Positions 1 to 11,127 of a stretch of 64,000 nt of DNA are shown here, in pieces (the first letter of the stretch is position 1; every line of letters starts with the position of its first letter). Source of the DNA: Lunularia cruciata (lineage: Eukaryota; Streptophyta; Marchantiopsida; Lunulariales; Lunulariaceae); the NCBI GenBank assembly GCA_948567375.1, contig OX419761.1:22818501-22882500 (forward strand). Reading direction: 5' to 3'. The notes below the pieces were generated by a model. That model was not told the DNA's origin. It saw only the letters and a list, made by a program, of their open reading frames with translations, and did no database searches. The translations under genes and the position numbers were made by a program.

Positions 1-1494
1 AACAAAAATACCATTCTACAACAAATTTACCAACCTATAGATCCGAAATGACAATCCACCTATTCATATCTGCCTCTTCAAATCTCAAATCTATTTCTAA
101 TCCAATCTGATGTCTAATTTGACTTTGTCTTCCAAACCCAATGTTCCTTCACATAGTTCTCCCTCTTTGGGTCTATCTACTACTACAACTTCATCAACTA
201 TTTCTATTATCTCTTCACTCTAAAGTACAATTGCAAATATAGGTAATCTATCTTCTTCTTTATCCGCTAACCTACTTTTCTCTAATATCTCAAACAACTC
301 ACCCAAAGACACTTGCACTCCTACTTCTACAACTTTGAACTTAGTATCTTCCTTCATACTACTCCAAAATTTTGAGTTTACTAAATCTAATTTGGGACAA
401 AAATTGTTTCCTACTTCTACCATTTTCCTATCTACTTGATCTCTCAAACAAATCAACAAAGTATTCATATCCATATCATTCACCTTCCTCTTTTGAGTTT
501 CCTACACCGGCAATTTTAGTTCATTTATTCTTGCTTCCTCCAACTTCCTTTCAGCTTATGTGCTAAGCATCGCACTTATTCTCCCAATGATCTCTCTTAT
601 GGATTCCGATGTATACTCCCAAAAGCATTCTACCTTCAACTCCTCATGATACATCTTCAACTTGTCTTTTTACTCAATTGCCATCACCTTCTTCCCTTCT
701 TCATATTGGGCAATCTTACTTTCAACATTTCTTACTAAACCTTGCAGTCTTTCTTCTTCTTGGTGTTTGATTGTCAATTCCCGCTGCCATGCTTGATCTT
801 GATCTTTCTCTTCTGCGCTCTTCTTTAGACTCTCTAACTCTTGCTCCATCATTGCTGCAATCACCTTTACATGTATCACTTCAATATGAGCTTCTCCCAC
901 TTCACTTTTCAACTTCTTGATGATTGCCTTATGGCTCTTCAACTCTTTGGCTTGATAGTCCAGATCTCTTCCTTGGTTCTCAAAACTATCTTGCAAGCTC
1001 TTGAACATCTTTTGCTTTAACCCTACATTAACTTAATTTTCTTTGGCTTCTTCTTCCCTTTGGGTTAACCTTGCCTTCAATTCACATGTTTCTTTGAGTA
1101 GATACTTCATCATCTTAAGTATGTTCTTCACCTCTAGATGATCTTCTTGTATCTCTTTCTTTTGCTTAAGCTACAACAACAATGAACACACGATTGTCGA
1201 CAAGTACTTCACTCCATCAAAGTCTTCAACTCCTTCTTGGTCTTTGTACTTGACTTCCATTGGCACTTCCTCAATAGGAGCCTTACCCCAAAGTCGTGAT
1301 CTTTGCACCTTTAAAGTCATCTCTTCCAAGCTCACTTCTTCGTCTTCTACTTGGCTTGGACTTGCAAGTGCAGCCTACAATAATCTCTTTGACCTCACTC
1401 CCTTCTAGACTACCTTCTTTGGCTCTTTGTCCATCTCTTCCGTAGGTAACTCCAAGCAAGAAGCATCTCTTCCCTCCATATGATTGATTGCCAT
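1..1494 (-). pseudogene. CC-1 element, 3' half: coiled-coil protein remnant
   Basis: Minus-strand remnant of the coiled-coil half of the CC-element protein. Read from 1494 downward it gives, with stops and frame changes, a segment with the motif TLKVQRSRLWGK, then a segment like 'GVKYLSTIVCSLL', then a Lys/Glu-rich heptad region at 1008-670, then a C-terminal piece at 483-220 containing 'VEVGVQVSLGELFEILEKS'. The same order is seen in CC-4 (44.4-45.9 kb) and CC-5 (42.3-43.6 kb). The 3' non-coding part runs off the left window edge. It continues the N-terminal half at 4844-5799; the two were one reading direction before the 1495-4838 insertion. Function unknown; the repeat-family assignment is by similarity to other copies in this window. 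Confidence 0.75.
1490..1494. repeat. Target-site duplication GCCAT, left copy
   Basis: GCCAT directly precedes the TG terminus of the 3.3-kb insertion at 1495. The same five bases follow its CA terminus at 4839-4843. Removing the insertion and one copy joins the two halves of CC-1. Confidence 0.8.
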
Positions 1495-2040
1495 TGTTGT
1501 GGGGAAAATGGTTCACGGTTATCATTGGTGCCATTTGGTGAGCTCTGGAGTTTCCTTTTATGGTACCTAGACTCAAGATTCTCTTTGTGTTACAGGACAC
1601 TTGGAGCTTAAATTTGTGACACACCAACTCATGACTTTGTTTATAGTGCTAGAATCTTGGGAATATGTTATTTAGTGCCATTTGAGCAAATAAGTCTTGT
1701 GGGAGTCTTTTAGTTAAGGCATTTAAACCAAAGAGTCACGTGAGGTATTTAGTTAGTGCTACCTTGAGCAAATGAGTCTTGGGGATTTTTTGTGTTTAGG
1801 AGTAAAAAAAAAACAAAAGAAGAGAAGAAGAAGGGTTTTGCCCTAGAGAAGGAAAACTAAAGAGGCAAGAGAGAAACTCTCATAAGTTTTTTTCTTTGTG
1901 CACTTTGATCAAAAGGGCCTTTGGGGGGAATTTTTGAGTGGCTATGGGAGCTTGTGCTATGGTCTGTGATAGGGATAGTGAAGAGAGAAGGAATTTTTGA
2001 GTGTTTGCTTGTGCTTTGGTTTGTGACAAGAGGACATAAG

Positions 2041-2340
2041 GAAAGGAGAGAAGAGTTTGGAGAGAGAAAAGTTTGGGACAGTGAAGAAATGAGTTTGGAG
2101 AGAGAAAAATTGGGAACAATGAAGAAAAGAGTTTTGAGTGAGAAAAGTTGGGGATAGTGAAGAAAAGAGTTTTGAGTGAGAAAAGTTGTGGACAGTGAAG
2201 AAAAGAGTTTTGAGAGAGAAAAGTTGGTACAATGAAGAAAAGAGTTTTGAGAGAGAAAAGTTGGGGACAGTGAAGAAAAGAGTTTTGAGAGAGAAAATTT
2301 GGGACAATGAAGAAAAGAGTTTTGAGAGAGAAAGGTTGGG
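2041..2340 (+). repeat. Tandem array, eight units of 37-38 bp
   Basis: Units start near 2041, 2080, 2118, 2156, 2194, 2231, 2269 and 2306. The core is GAAGAAAAGAGTTTTGAGA followed by GAGAAAAGTTGGG. Units differ by a few substitutions and 1-bp length changes. The plus strand is almost free of C. The array lies inside the 1495-4838 insertion. Confidence 0.9.
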
Positions 2341-2555
2341 AAAGGAGGGCTAACATGGAATTTTTTTCCCAAAGGAAGATCTTGTGACAAGGGGAAAGAG
2401 AATTTTTGAAAGGGGAATCGGAAATACATGGAAGGGAGAAGAGCATCGGAAGGATCTAGAGAGAGGGCAAGAAACGGGGAAAAGGTTGTTGTTGAAGCTT
2501 TGAAGGAAAAAAATTGAGGAAGAAATCAGGAGAGAAAAGAGGGGAAATTAAAGAA

Positions 2556-2803
2556 GGGTTTTGGGGATAGAAGAGAGAATATCAAAGGAGAGAGGGCAAG
2601 TCTGGACAACTAGAGAGCTCCCAAAGGAGAAAGATTTGTGGTTTTGTGACAAGGAAGGAAAAGGGCAGAGCATCGAGGAAGGGTTTTGGGATAGAAGAGA
2701 GAATATTGAAGGAGGGAGGGCAGGTTTGGACAGCCAGAGAACTCCCAAAGGAGAAAGATTTGTGGTTTTGTGATAAGGAAGGAAAAGGGCAGAGCATAAG
2801 GAA
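2556..2803 (+). repeat. Tandem duplication, two units of about 124 bp
   Basis: Unit 1 (2556-2680) and unit 2 (2681-2803) both run from GGGTTTTGG(G)GATAGAAG to AAGGGCAGAGCAT with few changes. A third partial unit starts at 2804. Inside the 1495-4838 insertion. Confidence 0.88.
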
Positions 2804-3564
2804 GGGTTTTTGGGAAAAGAAAGAGGAGGAATCAAAGTGCAGCAAGGAAAAGAATCAAAGTGCAGCAAGGAAAAAAACAAAGGTAGCAAAGAGAGAAAAC
2901 TTATCAAGAGAGAAGAATCAGAAAGAAAGGAGAAGGAATCAAAGGTAGAGTTCCGCAACAATAGGGGAATGATCGAAAGAGTGTGACAAGGAAGGCAATC
3001 AAAGGAAAGGGGCAAGAAGGATCATCGGGAAGTGACAATGAAGAAGGGAAATCTCTCGAGAAATCTTGCATGACAGTGAGAACTTGAGAACTTGCATGAT
3101 AGTGAAGTCTTGAAGGAAGGGTTTTGCAGGACAGTGAGATCTCAAAGGAGTTTTGGTAGGACAGAGCACTCTGGGCAGATTGTTGAAGAATTTTGGGCAG
3201 CAGTGAGAATTGAAGGCAGGATTGGACATGTATGGAAGAGGAGAAGAGAAGAAGATATATCAAGGGCTTTTTTTGAACAGATGAGGGTTTTGGGCAAAGC
3301 AGTGAGAATTGGAAGAGTTTGGACAGGAAGAGAGTGAAAGTATCAAAGGGAGTTTGGGGCTTTATCTTGCACTGGACAGGAGTAGGAAGGAGAGCATGGA
3401 GGATTTTGAGAGTTCTTTTGTTCAACCTTGGTGAAGTGACAATGAGAAGAGAGGGAGAAATTTGAATTAGGTTTTGGCTTGGTCCTACATAGAGGCTGGA
3501 GAAGGAGTTCGAGAGGTGGAGCTTGGCCTTGGACAGGAGATGAAATTTCAATTATATGCTAAGT

Positions 3565-4030
3565 GAAGTTCTTATGAATATTTTCCAAAAAATAGCAGCG
3601 GGAGACAAAGGGTTTCAAATGTAAAGAGGACTGTTGTGAGTGTTGGCAGAAGCGAAGTTCCTATGAAGATTTTCCACAGGTGAAATGCAGGAGTAGAGGA
3701 GTGAATTTTTGAATGTAGAAGAGAATTGTTGTGAGTGTTGACAAAGTGAGGTTCCCATGAAGGTTTTCATGAAGAGCAGCTGGAGACAAAGAGATTGAAT
3801 TTTTGAATGAAGAGAGGATTGTTGTGAGTGCTGACAGAAATGTGAAACATTCTATGAGGGTTTTCCATAAGAGCAGCTGGGGACAGAGGAGTGAATTTTC
3901 AAATGTAGAGAGTATTGCTATGAGTGTTGGCAGAAGTGAAGTTCCTATGAAGATTTCCCAGAAGTGCAACTGGACAAAGGAGTGAAGTTTTGAATGGAGA
4001 GAGAAATTCTCAAGGTTTGGTTTCAATTGT
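3565..4030 (+). repeat. Tandem array, about five units of 89-95 bp
   Basis: Units start at 3565, 3654, 3748, 3843 and 3938. Each opens with a version of GAAGTTCCTATGAAGATTTTCC and contains TTGTGAGTGTTGGCAGAA. Divergence between units is moderate. Inside the 1495-4838 insertion. Confidence 0.8.
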
Positions 4031-4838
4031 TGAATGCTTGGAGAGGAGTGAAGGAGAATCTCAAGTTGCTTCAATTGGTAGGGGTCCTCTCACGATTGCA
4101 TGAAGGCTAGCAAGAGAAATTTTGAAGTGGAACAGTTCTTTCTGAAGCAGGGAAGGAGAAGGGTGTCAGAGTTGGCAGTCTTGGCTGATTGGCACAAACT
4201 TGAACCGCAGAACATGATCATGGGAGACTAAAGGAGATCGAGCGGTGAGTGTTGCCATGAATGTTGCGAACAAAGTGTATGCAAAGTGCCTTGGCTAATT
4301 TGACATTCAGTTGAGACCTTAGAACTGATATTGTCTAGATCAAAACTGTTTTGCTTGACTAGGACTTGTGAGTTCATGACTGGAATTCCTATGAATGATA
4401 AATTTGGAAGCAAATGTGTGTTATGAATTATGATTAAAGTCAAGGGAAGCTTCATTCTAGGAGCTCTCAGTCCAATCTACTTGAATGGTGTAATAAAACA
4501 GTCTGGGTGTCGGGTTTGTGTCTGGTTAGAACATTCATTGTTTTTGTAGAGACCACCTTAACTAGTTTCTTGAACCTCGGAACCATAGCCTGAGCTTGAC
4601 AGGGGAATAGATCATGATACCAGCATAGGTAAAGACCTTAAAGCCATACAGCCATGACAAGCCGGTGCTGAGAAAGCCAAGAACAAACAAGGAACCTTGG
4701 AAATATTTGACCTCTGGAGAAGTTACAACAATAAGTTCATATAGACACAAATTCCCAACAATGTAGGAGTAGGGAAGGAATGTCACTCTACGGGAAAAAT
4801 CTGAAAGAAAGACAGTAAGGACAAACTGAGCACAAGCA

Positions 4839-4843
4839 GCCAT
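4839..4843. repeat. Target-site duplication GCCAT, right copy
   Basis: Matches 1490-1494 exactly and marks the right edge of the 3.3-kb insertion. Confidence 0.8.
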
Positions 4844-5799
4844 GTGCCCGGTGCACTCTCAAGATTGAACATTCCCTGTGGCATCACATGGAACTCCTCA
4901 TCATCTTCTCCCATCCTTGCATCAATTGACTGCTGGACTTCAACCTCTCCTTCACTCTCACTACTAGACTCCTTGCTCTACAATGTGAGTTCTTCTTCTT
5001 CTTCTAAGCCCTCTCTCTTTGACTTTTTCTCTTCTTCATACTCTATTCCCAACAGTTGGTCCATCATTGCTTCATTACCTCATAGGTTTAGTCTTCATTT
5101 TTTTGTGGTGGGAGAGGTAACACCATTCCTTTAGGTTTAGCCCACTTCTTTGTCATTAACTTCTTTTTGTGATCTTCCTATGTCCCATCCAAGAAAAATG
5201 TCCATCATTGGACTAGAGTTGCAAGATGTATCATTGCTCCTTGTCATCCACTTCATGACATAGATCAAGATGGAAATGTAAGACCATAGGATGCTTCTCT
5301 TCCATTGTCAGCAGGTTTAACCCAAGGTAGAAATGTGCTACAAATAATACAAAGTAGTGAGGTGGTGAATTTGTCCTCCATTTTATGATCATATGCCTTG
5401 TCCTTTGATGGAAGCACTTTGCACAATTCACCTTCTCTCCTACAAATATTTGGTGGAAGAAGACCGCCTACTACATATTCATATACATCATTTGCTCTAG
5501 CTTGAACATTGCCATCAGCATGCCCACAATGCTTTGCTTAACTGGATCCCAATAGGACTCTACCTTGTAGTCATTGTTGGTCTATGGAGCAAAGAACAAA
5601 TTCTTGATCTTTATGGTCTCTTTTGAAGCTTCACACTCTTGATAAAAGGTGACTCTAGCTGCATCTCCCACTTCTTTCCTCAAGACTAGCTTCCAATCCA
5701 ACTTGATACATTGAGCTGGATTCCCTCTCTTCTCCATTACTTTGGGGCCTTCCTCACAATTACTAGCAGCTATCACCTATTAGCTGTTACTAGCTTTGG
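4844..5799 (-). pseudogene. CC-1 element, N-terminal domain and acidic region
   Basis: Minus-strand remnant of the N-terminal half of the CC-element protein. At 5776-5582 it encodes 'KVMEKRGNPAQCIKLDWKLVL', at 5431-5231 a segment with 'PPHYFVLFVAHFYLGLNLL', and at about 5134-4860 an acidic Ser/Glu-rich stretch with 'LTLQSK'. These match CC-6 at 62.87-63.75 kb (KRGNPARW, LPPHYIVPFAAHFYLGLNLL, LTLQSGDTSSDSE). Several stops and frame changes break it. The 5' end of the element is missing: the copy stops in the 44-bp inverted repeat at 5800-5843, beyond which gypsy sequence in the opposite orientation begins. Confidence 0.78.
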
Positions 5800-5843
5800 A
5801 AGAGACCATAGAGATCAAGAATTTGTTCTTTGCTCCATAGACC
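5579..5843. repeat. 44-bp inverted repeat at a rearrangement junction
   Basis: Arm 1 is 5579-5622 and arm 2 is 5800-5843. They are reverse complements with one mismatch seen by eye. Arm 1 lies within the CC-1 N-terminal coding region. Arm 2 sits exactly between CC-1 and the following plus-strand gypsy fragment, so it looks like an inverted duplication created at the breakpoint. Confidence 0.85.
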
Positions 5844-6777
5844 AATTATTGATTGGAAGACCTTGGTTGTACAATGCCTAAGTTGTTATGGATTGGCACC
5901 AGCAGCAGTTGAGGTTCAAGGACATCTCATCCAAAGACCAAAAGCTGGTGACTGTAAGTTGGATGAAGGTTCTCCACCTCAGAGAAATGACTTTATCAAA
6001 AGACAAAGATGAATCCAAAGATTCATAATCTTTGTCTTTGAAAGACTCCAAAGATGAAGTCCAAGTCAATTACTTGGAATGCTACAAGGTAGAGTTCAAA
6101 GACAAAGACCCATACAACAATGCCTTGGGTGAAAAAAAGTTGGAGGAAGGAGGTTTGACTATAGTTTGACTCATGTTAAGCCGAGTCAATCATGTCAAAG
6201 GAGTCATCAACCCAATGACTATCAAGACGTTGTCTTGTCCAAAGGAAATTTTTTGAAGATTTCAAAGATAGTCACTTTAGAGGAGTTGGTAGGATACACT
6301 ACCCTGTTTATAGAATACAAACATATATTTGGCTAGTTGGTTGATCAAATGTCGGGTATTCCATGCCAATTTGGAGAACGGCTAATTGATCTTGTTGAAG
6401 GTGCAGTTCCGGTTTGGCAGAGACAATATCACTTGAACCCAAAGTACTCACACTTGGTGAAAGATGAAATTGACAAGTACTTAGGGGCCAGAAAAATCTT
6501 TTCGATCTTGAGTAGTGAGTGGGTCCCATTGTCATTATTCCAAAGAAGAAGACTCTGAAGATTCAAGTGTGCCAAGACTTTTGCAAATTGAATGCAATCA
6601 CAAGGAAGAATCATCATCCCTTACCTTTTACCAATACACTTTTGGACCAAGTAGTTGATCACCCTTGCTATAGTTTTCTTGATGGATTTTAGGCTATCAT
6701 CAAGTATCCATCCGAGAAGCAGACAAGGACAAAATCCCATTCCCAGCCGATTCGGGCACTTTTGCTTCCAATCAAAT

Positions 6778-7031
6778 GCCCTTTGGGTCGTATAATGTTC
6801 TCATTACTTTCCAATGGATAATGAATGCAATCTTCAAAGAATTTTTTCCAATGGATAATGAATACAATCTTCAAAGAATTTTTGCATAAATTAGAAGTTT
6901 CATTGCCCTTTGGGTCGTATAATGTTCTCATTACTTTCCAATGGATAATGAATGCAATCTTCAAAGAATTTTTTCCAATGGATAATGAATACAATCTTCA
7001 AAGAATTTTTGCATAAATTAGAAGTTTCATT
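6778..7031 (+). repeat. 127-bp tandem duplication inside the RT fragment
   Basis: Units 6778-6904 and 6905-7031 are nearly identical, from GCCCTTTGGGTCGTATAATG to TAGAAGTTTCATT. Each also contains two copies of CCAATGGATAATGAAT. A further duplication of about 80 bp follows (7000-7079 and 7080-7158). Confidence 0.9.
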
Positions 7032-7190
7032 GATGATTCGTGTGTTTAAGTAAAGAAAAGTTCAATTGATTCATCTTAGCAAAGAATTTTTACATAAATT
7101 AGAGACTTCATTGATGATTTTTGTGTGTTTGAGTAAAGAAAAGTTCATTTGATTCTTTTGAAAAGTGTCGATTTGCCGGCTAATCATTAC

Positions 7191-7320
7191 ATTTAGAGAA
7201 ATGTTTCTTTACAATGAAGGAAGGTATTTTTCTAGGGCATTGGGTATTTAGAGAAATGTTTCTTTACAATGAAGGAAGGTATTCTTCTAGGGCATTGGGT
7301 ATTCTTCTAGGGCATTGGGT
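7191..7320 (+). repeat. 55-bp tandem duplication plus a 20-bp partial third unit
   Basis: Units 7191-7245 and 7246-7300 share ATTTAGAGAAATGTTTCTTT through CTAGGGCATTGGGT. The last 20 bp are repeated once more at 7301-7320. Confidence 0.92.
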
Positions 7321-7345
7321 CTCAAGCCACCAATAGGTAAGAGGT

Positions 7346-8621
7346 ATTGGCAAGAGGTATCTCTTGCCAATATTATTAAACTAGTGTAATTTAACACCAT
7401 ATGTTTTATCCATATTTTTTCTTCTGATTTCTACATCACTTTGATAATGCAGAACGCCTTAATAACATGCTCTAGTTGTTGATTACTAGACGGGCCGGCT
7501 CTGTACAAAAATCCAGAACTGTATAAGCACTACATAATATTAATGAAATAGGAGTCTGATCATCTATACTTCGATCACCTCCTGTCCGTCCGTCCGTCCG
7601 CCTCCATATATGACACCCACAGTGATAACTCTCTCAAGACCTCCAATGTTCTGGTGGGGAAATTATATTCTCGACCTACATAGAGTATGATGGGCACTGT
7701 AAACATGAACAATATGAGTGACTTGATAGACATACTGCAGGCACGGCCAAAGCAGAATAGCAAAGCTTACATCCTGTTTACAGGATTCTTGCACTACATC
7801 TCGCTCTAGCACATCTCGTTTGGGAAAACGTTGCAAGGGATGATTAATATTAATTAATTAAATAGTTGAAATAAAGTGCAGAATTAATGATGGGCATACA
7901 ATTTCCGATTAGATAAACATCTAATCGATCATTTTGGGAAAAGCATACCAGCGCCGACAAGAAACTAAATAAGTCGAAAACATAGGTCGGAGAAACTATA
8001 TGATCGTATCCATACAAAGAGGATAATGCAAACCGAAGTTTCGAATTTGAAACTCAAGTCTCAGACTGTTAATATACCTACGAGCAGACTCTTCAGTTCT
8101 AACAAAGAGCATTTAATATTGGGAACACACCGTAACATGCAGAGGAAAGATCTGTCAAGTTGTAACGATGTGGCAAATCCAGTGTCCAACATCTTCAAAC
8201 TTTGGACGCAAACTTTCGGTTCTTCTATTCACACGTCGTGACAATATTGAGCAAATTATGTACATCATTAAGCGCACGTTGTAAGTTTGTGACGGCATCT
8301 TACTGTAAACAGAAAGATGGTGAATACGCACTCTCATACTGCAGTGAAACTTTTGTAATAACGAACACTCACTTGTCTGCAAACGGGTCCTGATAGGGCT
8401 CCTTCCCATATTTGCAGTAGCCATGAGTTCAGCTATAGGAACCGGATATTCGGTTACGGCAAATGTTTCATCTGCTCCAATAACCTCAGAATTTCCCTTC
8501 CAATATGCTCACTGTTAAAATTCTAGTGGCTCAGCAACTGCATACTACCGGCCTGGTCTCCACTCAAGGCTCTCGATGAATGGCAAGAAAATTAAGTTCG
8601 ACGCTTACACGCTTGCTTCTC
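7346..8621. other. Intergenic sequence without recognisable gene
   Basis: Mixed-composition DNA between the gypsy fragment and the oleosin stop codon. I see only a short (GTCC)n microsatellite near 7582-7600 and no convincing coding frame or transposon motif. The part nearest 8621 would hold the oleosin 3' UTR. Confidence 0.5.
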
Positions 8622-9071
8622 TCAAGCTGAAGGAGCTGCCCGCATTTGACTGCTATAGTTGCTCGCCCACTCCCGGGCTGTGCAGACAATGCGGTCTCTC
8701 GCGGCGTCCACCCTCTCTGCACCGGGAGGATCTCTGCCTTTGAAATAATTAAACAACCAAGACGCAGCAGAAGCCACAGCAATACCAGTACCGACAAGTG
8801 ACACGGTACCTGCTGTAACCAAGAACAATACCGTACCAAGTGGTATCAACACAGGACTGAACATGATGAGAAGAGGGATGGCTAGAGCTAATGTGATCGA
8901 CGTCCCGAAGAGCGTAAGACCACCCAACACCAGGACAAGCAAGCCTGCTGCCAACCAAGTTAGCAATGTTTTCACTTGTCCTGAACTCGGTGCTTGCAAG
9001 TGTATTCTCGTTGACGCACTGCTTAAAGGGCTATACTCGGGATTCTTAGCCGGGTCCTCCATTGTTGCCAT
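8622..9071 (-). CDS. Oleosin (oil-body structural protein)
   Basis: Single-exon frame of 149 residues, ATG at 9071-9069 and TGA at 8624-8622. Oleosins coat seed, spore or pollen oil bodies by burying a hydrophobic hairpin in the lipid core. The sequence shows all three parts: a polar N-terminus (about residues 1-34), a long uncharged hydrophobic stretch (about 35-110), and a charged C-terminus of about 39 residues. The turn carries the family-defining proline knot PX5SPX3P: PLLIMFSPVLIP, with P66, S72, P73 and P77. The frame stays open upstream to about 9125 only with a GTG and then meets a TGA, so the first ATG, in the context AGGATGGC, is the likely start. It sits apart from the transposons in a GC-richer stretch and has no internal stop, unlike all element genes here. 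Short for the family but within the usual range; an upstream non-coding exon cannot be excluded. Confidence 0.93.
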   Translation of the reverse strand: MATMEDPAKNPEYSPLSSASTRIHLQAPSSGQVKTLLTWLAAGLLVLVLGGLTLFGTSITLALAIPLLIMFSPVLIPLGTVLFLVTAGTVSLVGTGIAVASAASWLFNYFKGRDPPGAERVDAARDRIVCTAREWASNYSSQMRAAPSA

Positions 9072-11127
9072 CCTTATGGCGTCGCGGATTTCTTCAGCAC
9101 GTCCAAGACTTGATAACGTAGACACGAATGAGTCCGTCGGACCAGCAAAGCTACCTCAAATCTTCCAATCGGCCAAGATCTTCCGCGGCCGTCTGTAATC
9201 GGTACAACGACGGATCCATTAATTAAATCAAAGATAATACATAGACAGTTGACGCATTAGTTAACCCTGTCCTCTCTCGAAGACGATTAATTGAGCAGAC
9301 CTAGTGCGGTAAGCAATGTCGACACACTGAAACACAACTAGCTCCCCGATCGATATAGGCAGGTAGTCAGCAAAGCTATAGATCATGACAAAGAGAGAAT
9401 GGCATCAACGATATATCACGATCAACGATCTTTCTCACTAATACCGTATCTTCGCGTCGTGTCATTTACTAGAGAACTCAAGGGACTACCAATTACAGAT
9501 GACAATCTTCGGATGATCCTTCCTCCGTGGAGACTCAGAAAGTCCAAGTTAGTAAAACACTGAACAACTTCTTGAAAGTATTGACTACCAGGTTCAGATA
9601 CAGATCATTCCATTGACTGAAGGTTCCCGTTTCTCCCTACGAAAACCATGATAATCAAGACCGCGAAGCAAGCTCAAGCATACGGACAGAATGACTAAGA
9701 CTGACATATAACCACTCCAATCAAGTCTTACGTGACTCGCAATCTAGATCAGAGTTAGGTTCATGAAACTGGGAAAGCACAACCCATTCCCAATGGCTTC
9801 ATCGAAAAAGCTAAATCGAAGACCTGAATAGCATGCCTATAGACTTATCATCAGAAATGTGTTTATCTTCGTGATTGACTGTCCCAGATACGTAATAATC
9901 CTCAAGCTCGCTTAAGCCACGACTCCATGTACTGTAATCGGCATTACAGAGTTGCATACTTACACTTTCAGGGCTTCATACACCAAGCCCAGGGACCTCA
10001 CCTTCAATGCTCGTGCAACTTATTGGATTGCTCCCAAGAGTCTACACGTGGTGCCTCACGCTCAGCAAGCTATCGATGTTTAAGTGGGACAGGCACAACT
10101 ACTGTCAATTACATAAACCTCGCGTTGAAATCTAATTTTTAGCCTCTACCTCATTCTTTCCTCTGAATTCCAGTCAGTTATCCGTACCTTTAAACAATCA
10201 ACCCCCAATTCAACTCTACATATTCTCGAGAGACGTGACAATACACTCAATACATCTAAGGAATCCACCTTCAGGACACGTAATCCCCTCACACGCCGAC
10301 TTACCAAGAAGGACAACAATTCAAGATCCTGATCGCCGCTTCAACTTCACAGAGGAGCGAGCACATCAACGAAGTTTCACTCTCCTTTCTTCACCTCACG
10401 CACCGCACACAAACAAGATGGAAATTCGATTTCCCACATTGAGATGCGGAGGCATCTTTGCAATCCTTGTAGCGATCCATTCCCATGCATCCCAACAGCT
10501 GTTGTTCCCGCCCATGCCTACACCATAGGTCCATGACAGGCCTCGTCGCTACAGAAGAGCTGCTGTTCGGGGAGATTTCCCGGCAACCAGTCAAGTTCCC
10601 GGTCATGGGTATTTGCGGGCTAGATCCGCCACTTGTCTGGGTCTTTCAAGAATGATCCTCCATTTCGGGAATGTTGATGTGATCTCACCAACGATTTACC
10701 CGCTAAACGGCCGAGAGAAGTTAAACTACGCGCCAGATCTCTCTGACCGCTGAGCAAGAGCCGAACAACGACATCCGACCGTACCATCTTGCTAACATCA
10801 CATCATCGGTGGTGACGAGAACGCGGAATTCTTGACCACTCACCGTAACACATTTGGTGAAGGAGGTGGATGCTCTCTGCCACTAGTTTCCCTGATGACA
10901 CTATGTCCTTATGACACGTGTTCATCTTGAGAGTTAGCGGTGCTCTTTGCAATCTCTTCCCTGCCGCACTAAACATTCTTCGGGGGGTAAAAGAGGTGAA
11001 ATGGATGGACTGGACGGCTACGTCTGTCTATATTTGACTTTAGCGGATAAAAGGAAGATATGACCATATGGTATGGTAGAATCAGCATACAATAATCAAT
11101 CTACGTAGAGTGATTATTGTGATTACT
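9072..11127. other. Upstream flank of the oleosin gene, no gene recognised
   Basis: About 2 kb of non-repetitive sequence. For the minus-strand oleosin this is the promoter side. I see no long credible frame and no transposon motif. A weak CTATAG lies near 9340 on minus, but nothing that I would call a promoter with confidence. Confidence 0.45.

Larger units (their letters stand above)
1495..4838. mobile_element. 3,344-bp TG...CA insertion, probable giant solo LTR
   Basis: The unit begins TGTTGTGGGGAAAATGG and ends GAGCACAAGCA. It is flanked by perfect 5-bp duplications (GCCAT) and interrupts the CC-1 coding region. Termini TG...CA plus a 5-bp duplication are the signature of integrase-mediated LTR-element insertion. 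No gag, pol or second terminal copy is visible inside, so a single large LTR left by LTR-LTR recombination is the simplest reading; a non-autonomous LARD-like element is the alternative. The interior is strongly purine-rich on plus and holds three tandem arrays (2041-2340, 2556-2803, 3565-4030). Open frames inside it (for example minus 2446-1857) are by-products of the arrays. Confidence 0.7.
5848..7345 (+). pseudogene. Degenerate Ty3/gypsy protease-linker-reverse transcriptase fragment
   Basis: Plus-strand decayed gypsy pol. Near 5850 a frame gives 'LLIGRPWLYNA..VVMDW', the usual end of a gypsy protease region. At 6337-6700 the RT N-terminus follows: 'KYSHLVKDEIDKYL', 'SEWVPLS', 'KIQVCQDFCKLNAITRK', 'HHPLPFTNTLLDQV' and 'CYSFLDGF'. 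At 6777-7030 there is a remnant of the PFGL-NAP-TFQ motif (CPFGSYNVLITFQWIMNAIF), tandemly duplicated. At 7200-7345 is 'KCFFTMKEGIFLGHWVS', the EKC...GxxLGHxVS motif of gypsy RT. Frameshifts and internal duplications make it non-functional. No LTRs were found for it. Confidence 0.8.

Noticed and set aside
1857-2446. Overlapping minus frames rich in Phe/Leu/Ser repeats
   Set aside because: Direct translation of the 38-bp purine-rich tandem array in several phases; no independent support.
4562-4843. Minus frame of 93 residues, hydrophobic, resembling a membrane protein
   Set aside because: It lies within the end of the 1495-4838 insertion and its start codon falls in the target duplication. 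No homologous family recognised; most likely chance.
9072-9125. Longer oleosin start at 9125
   Set aside because: That codon is GTG and is preceded in frame by a TGA; no ATG lies between. The ATG at 9071 is the plausible start.
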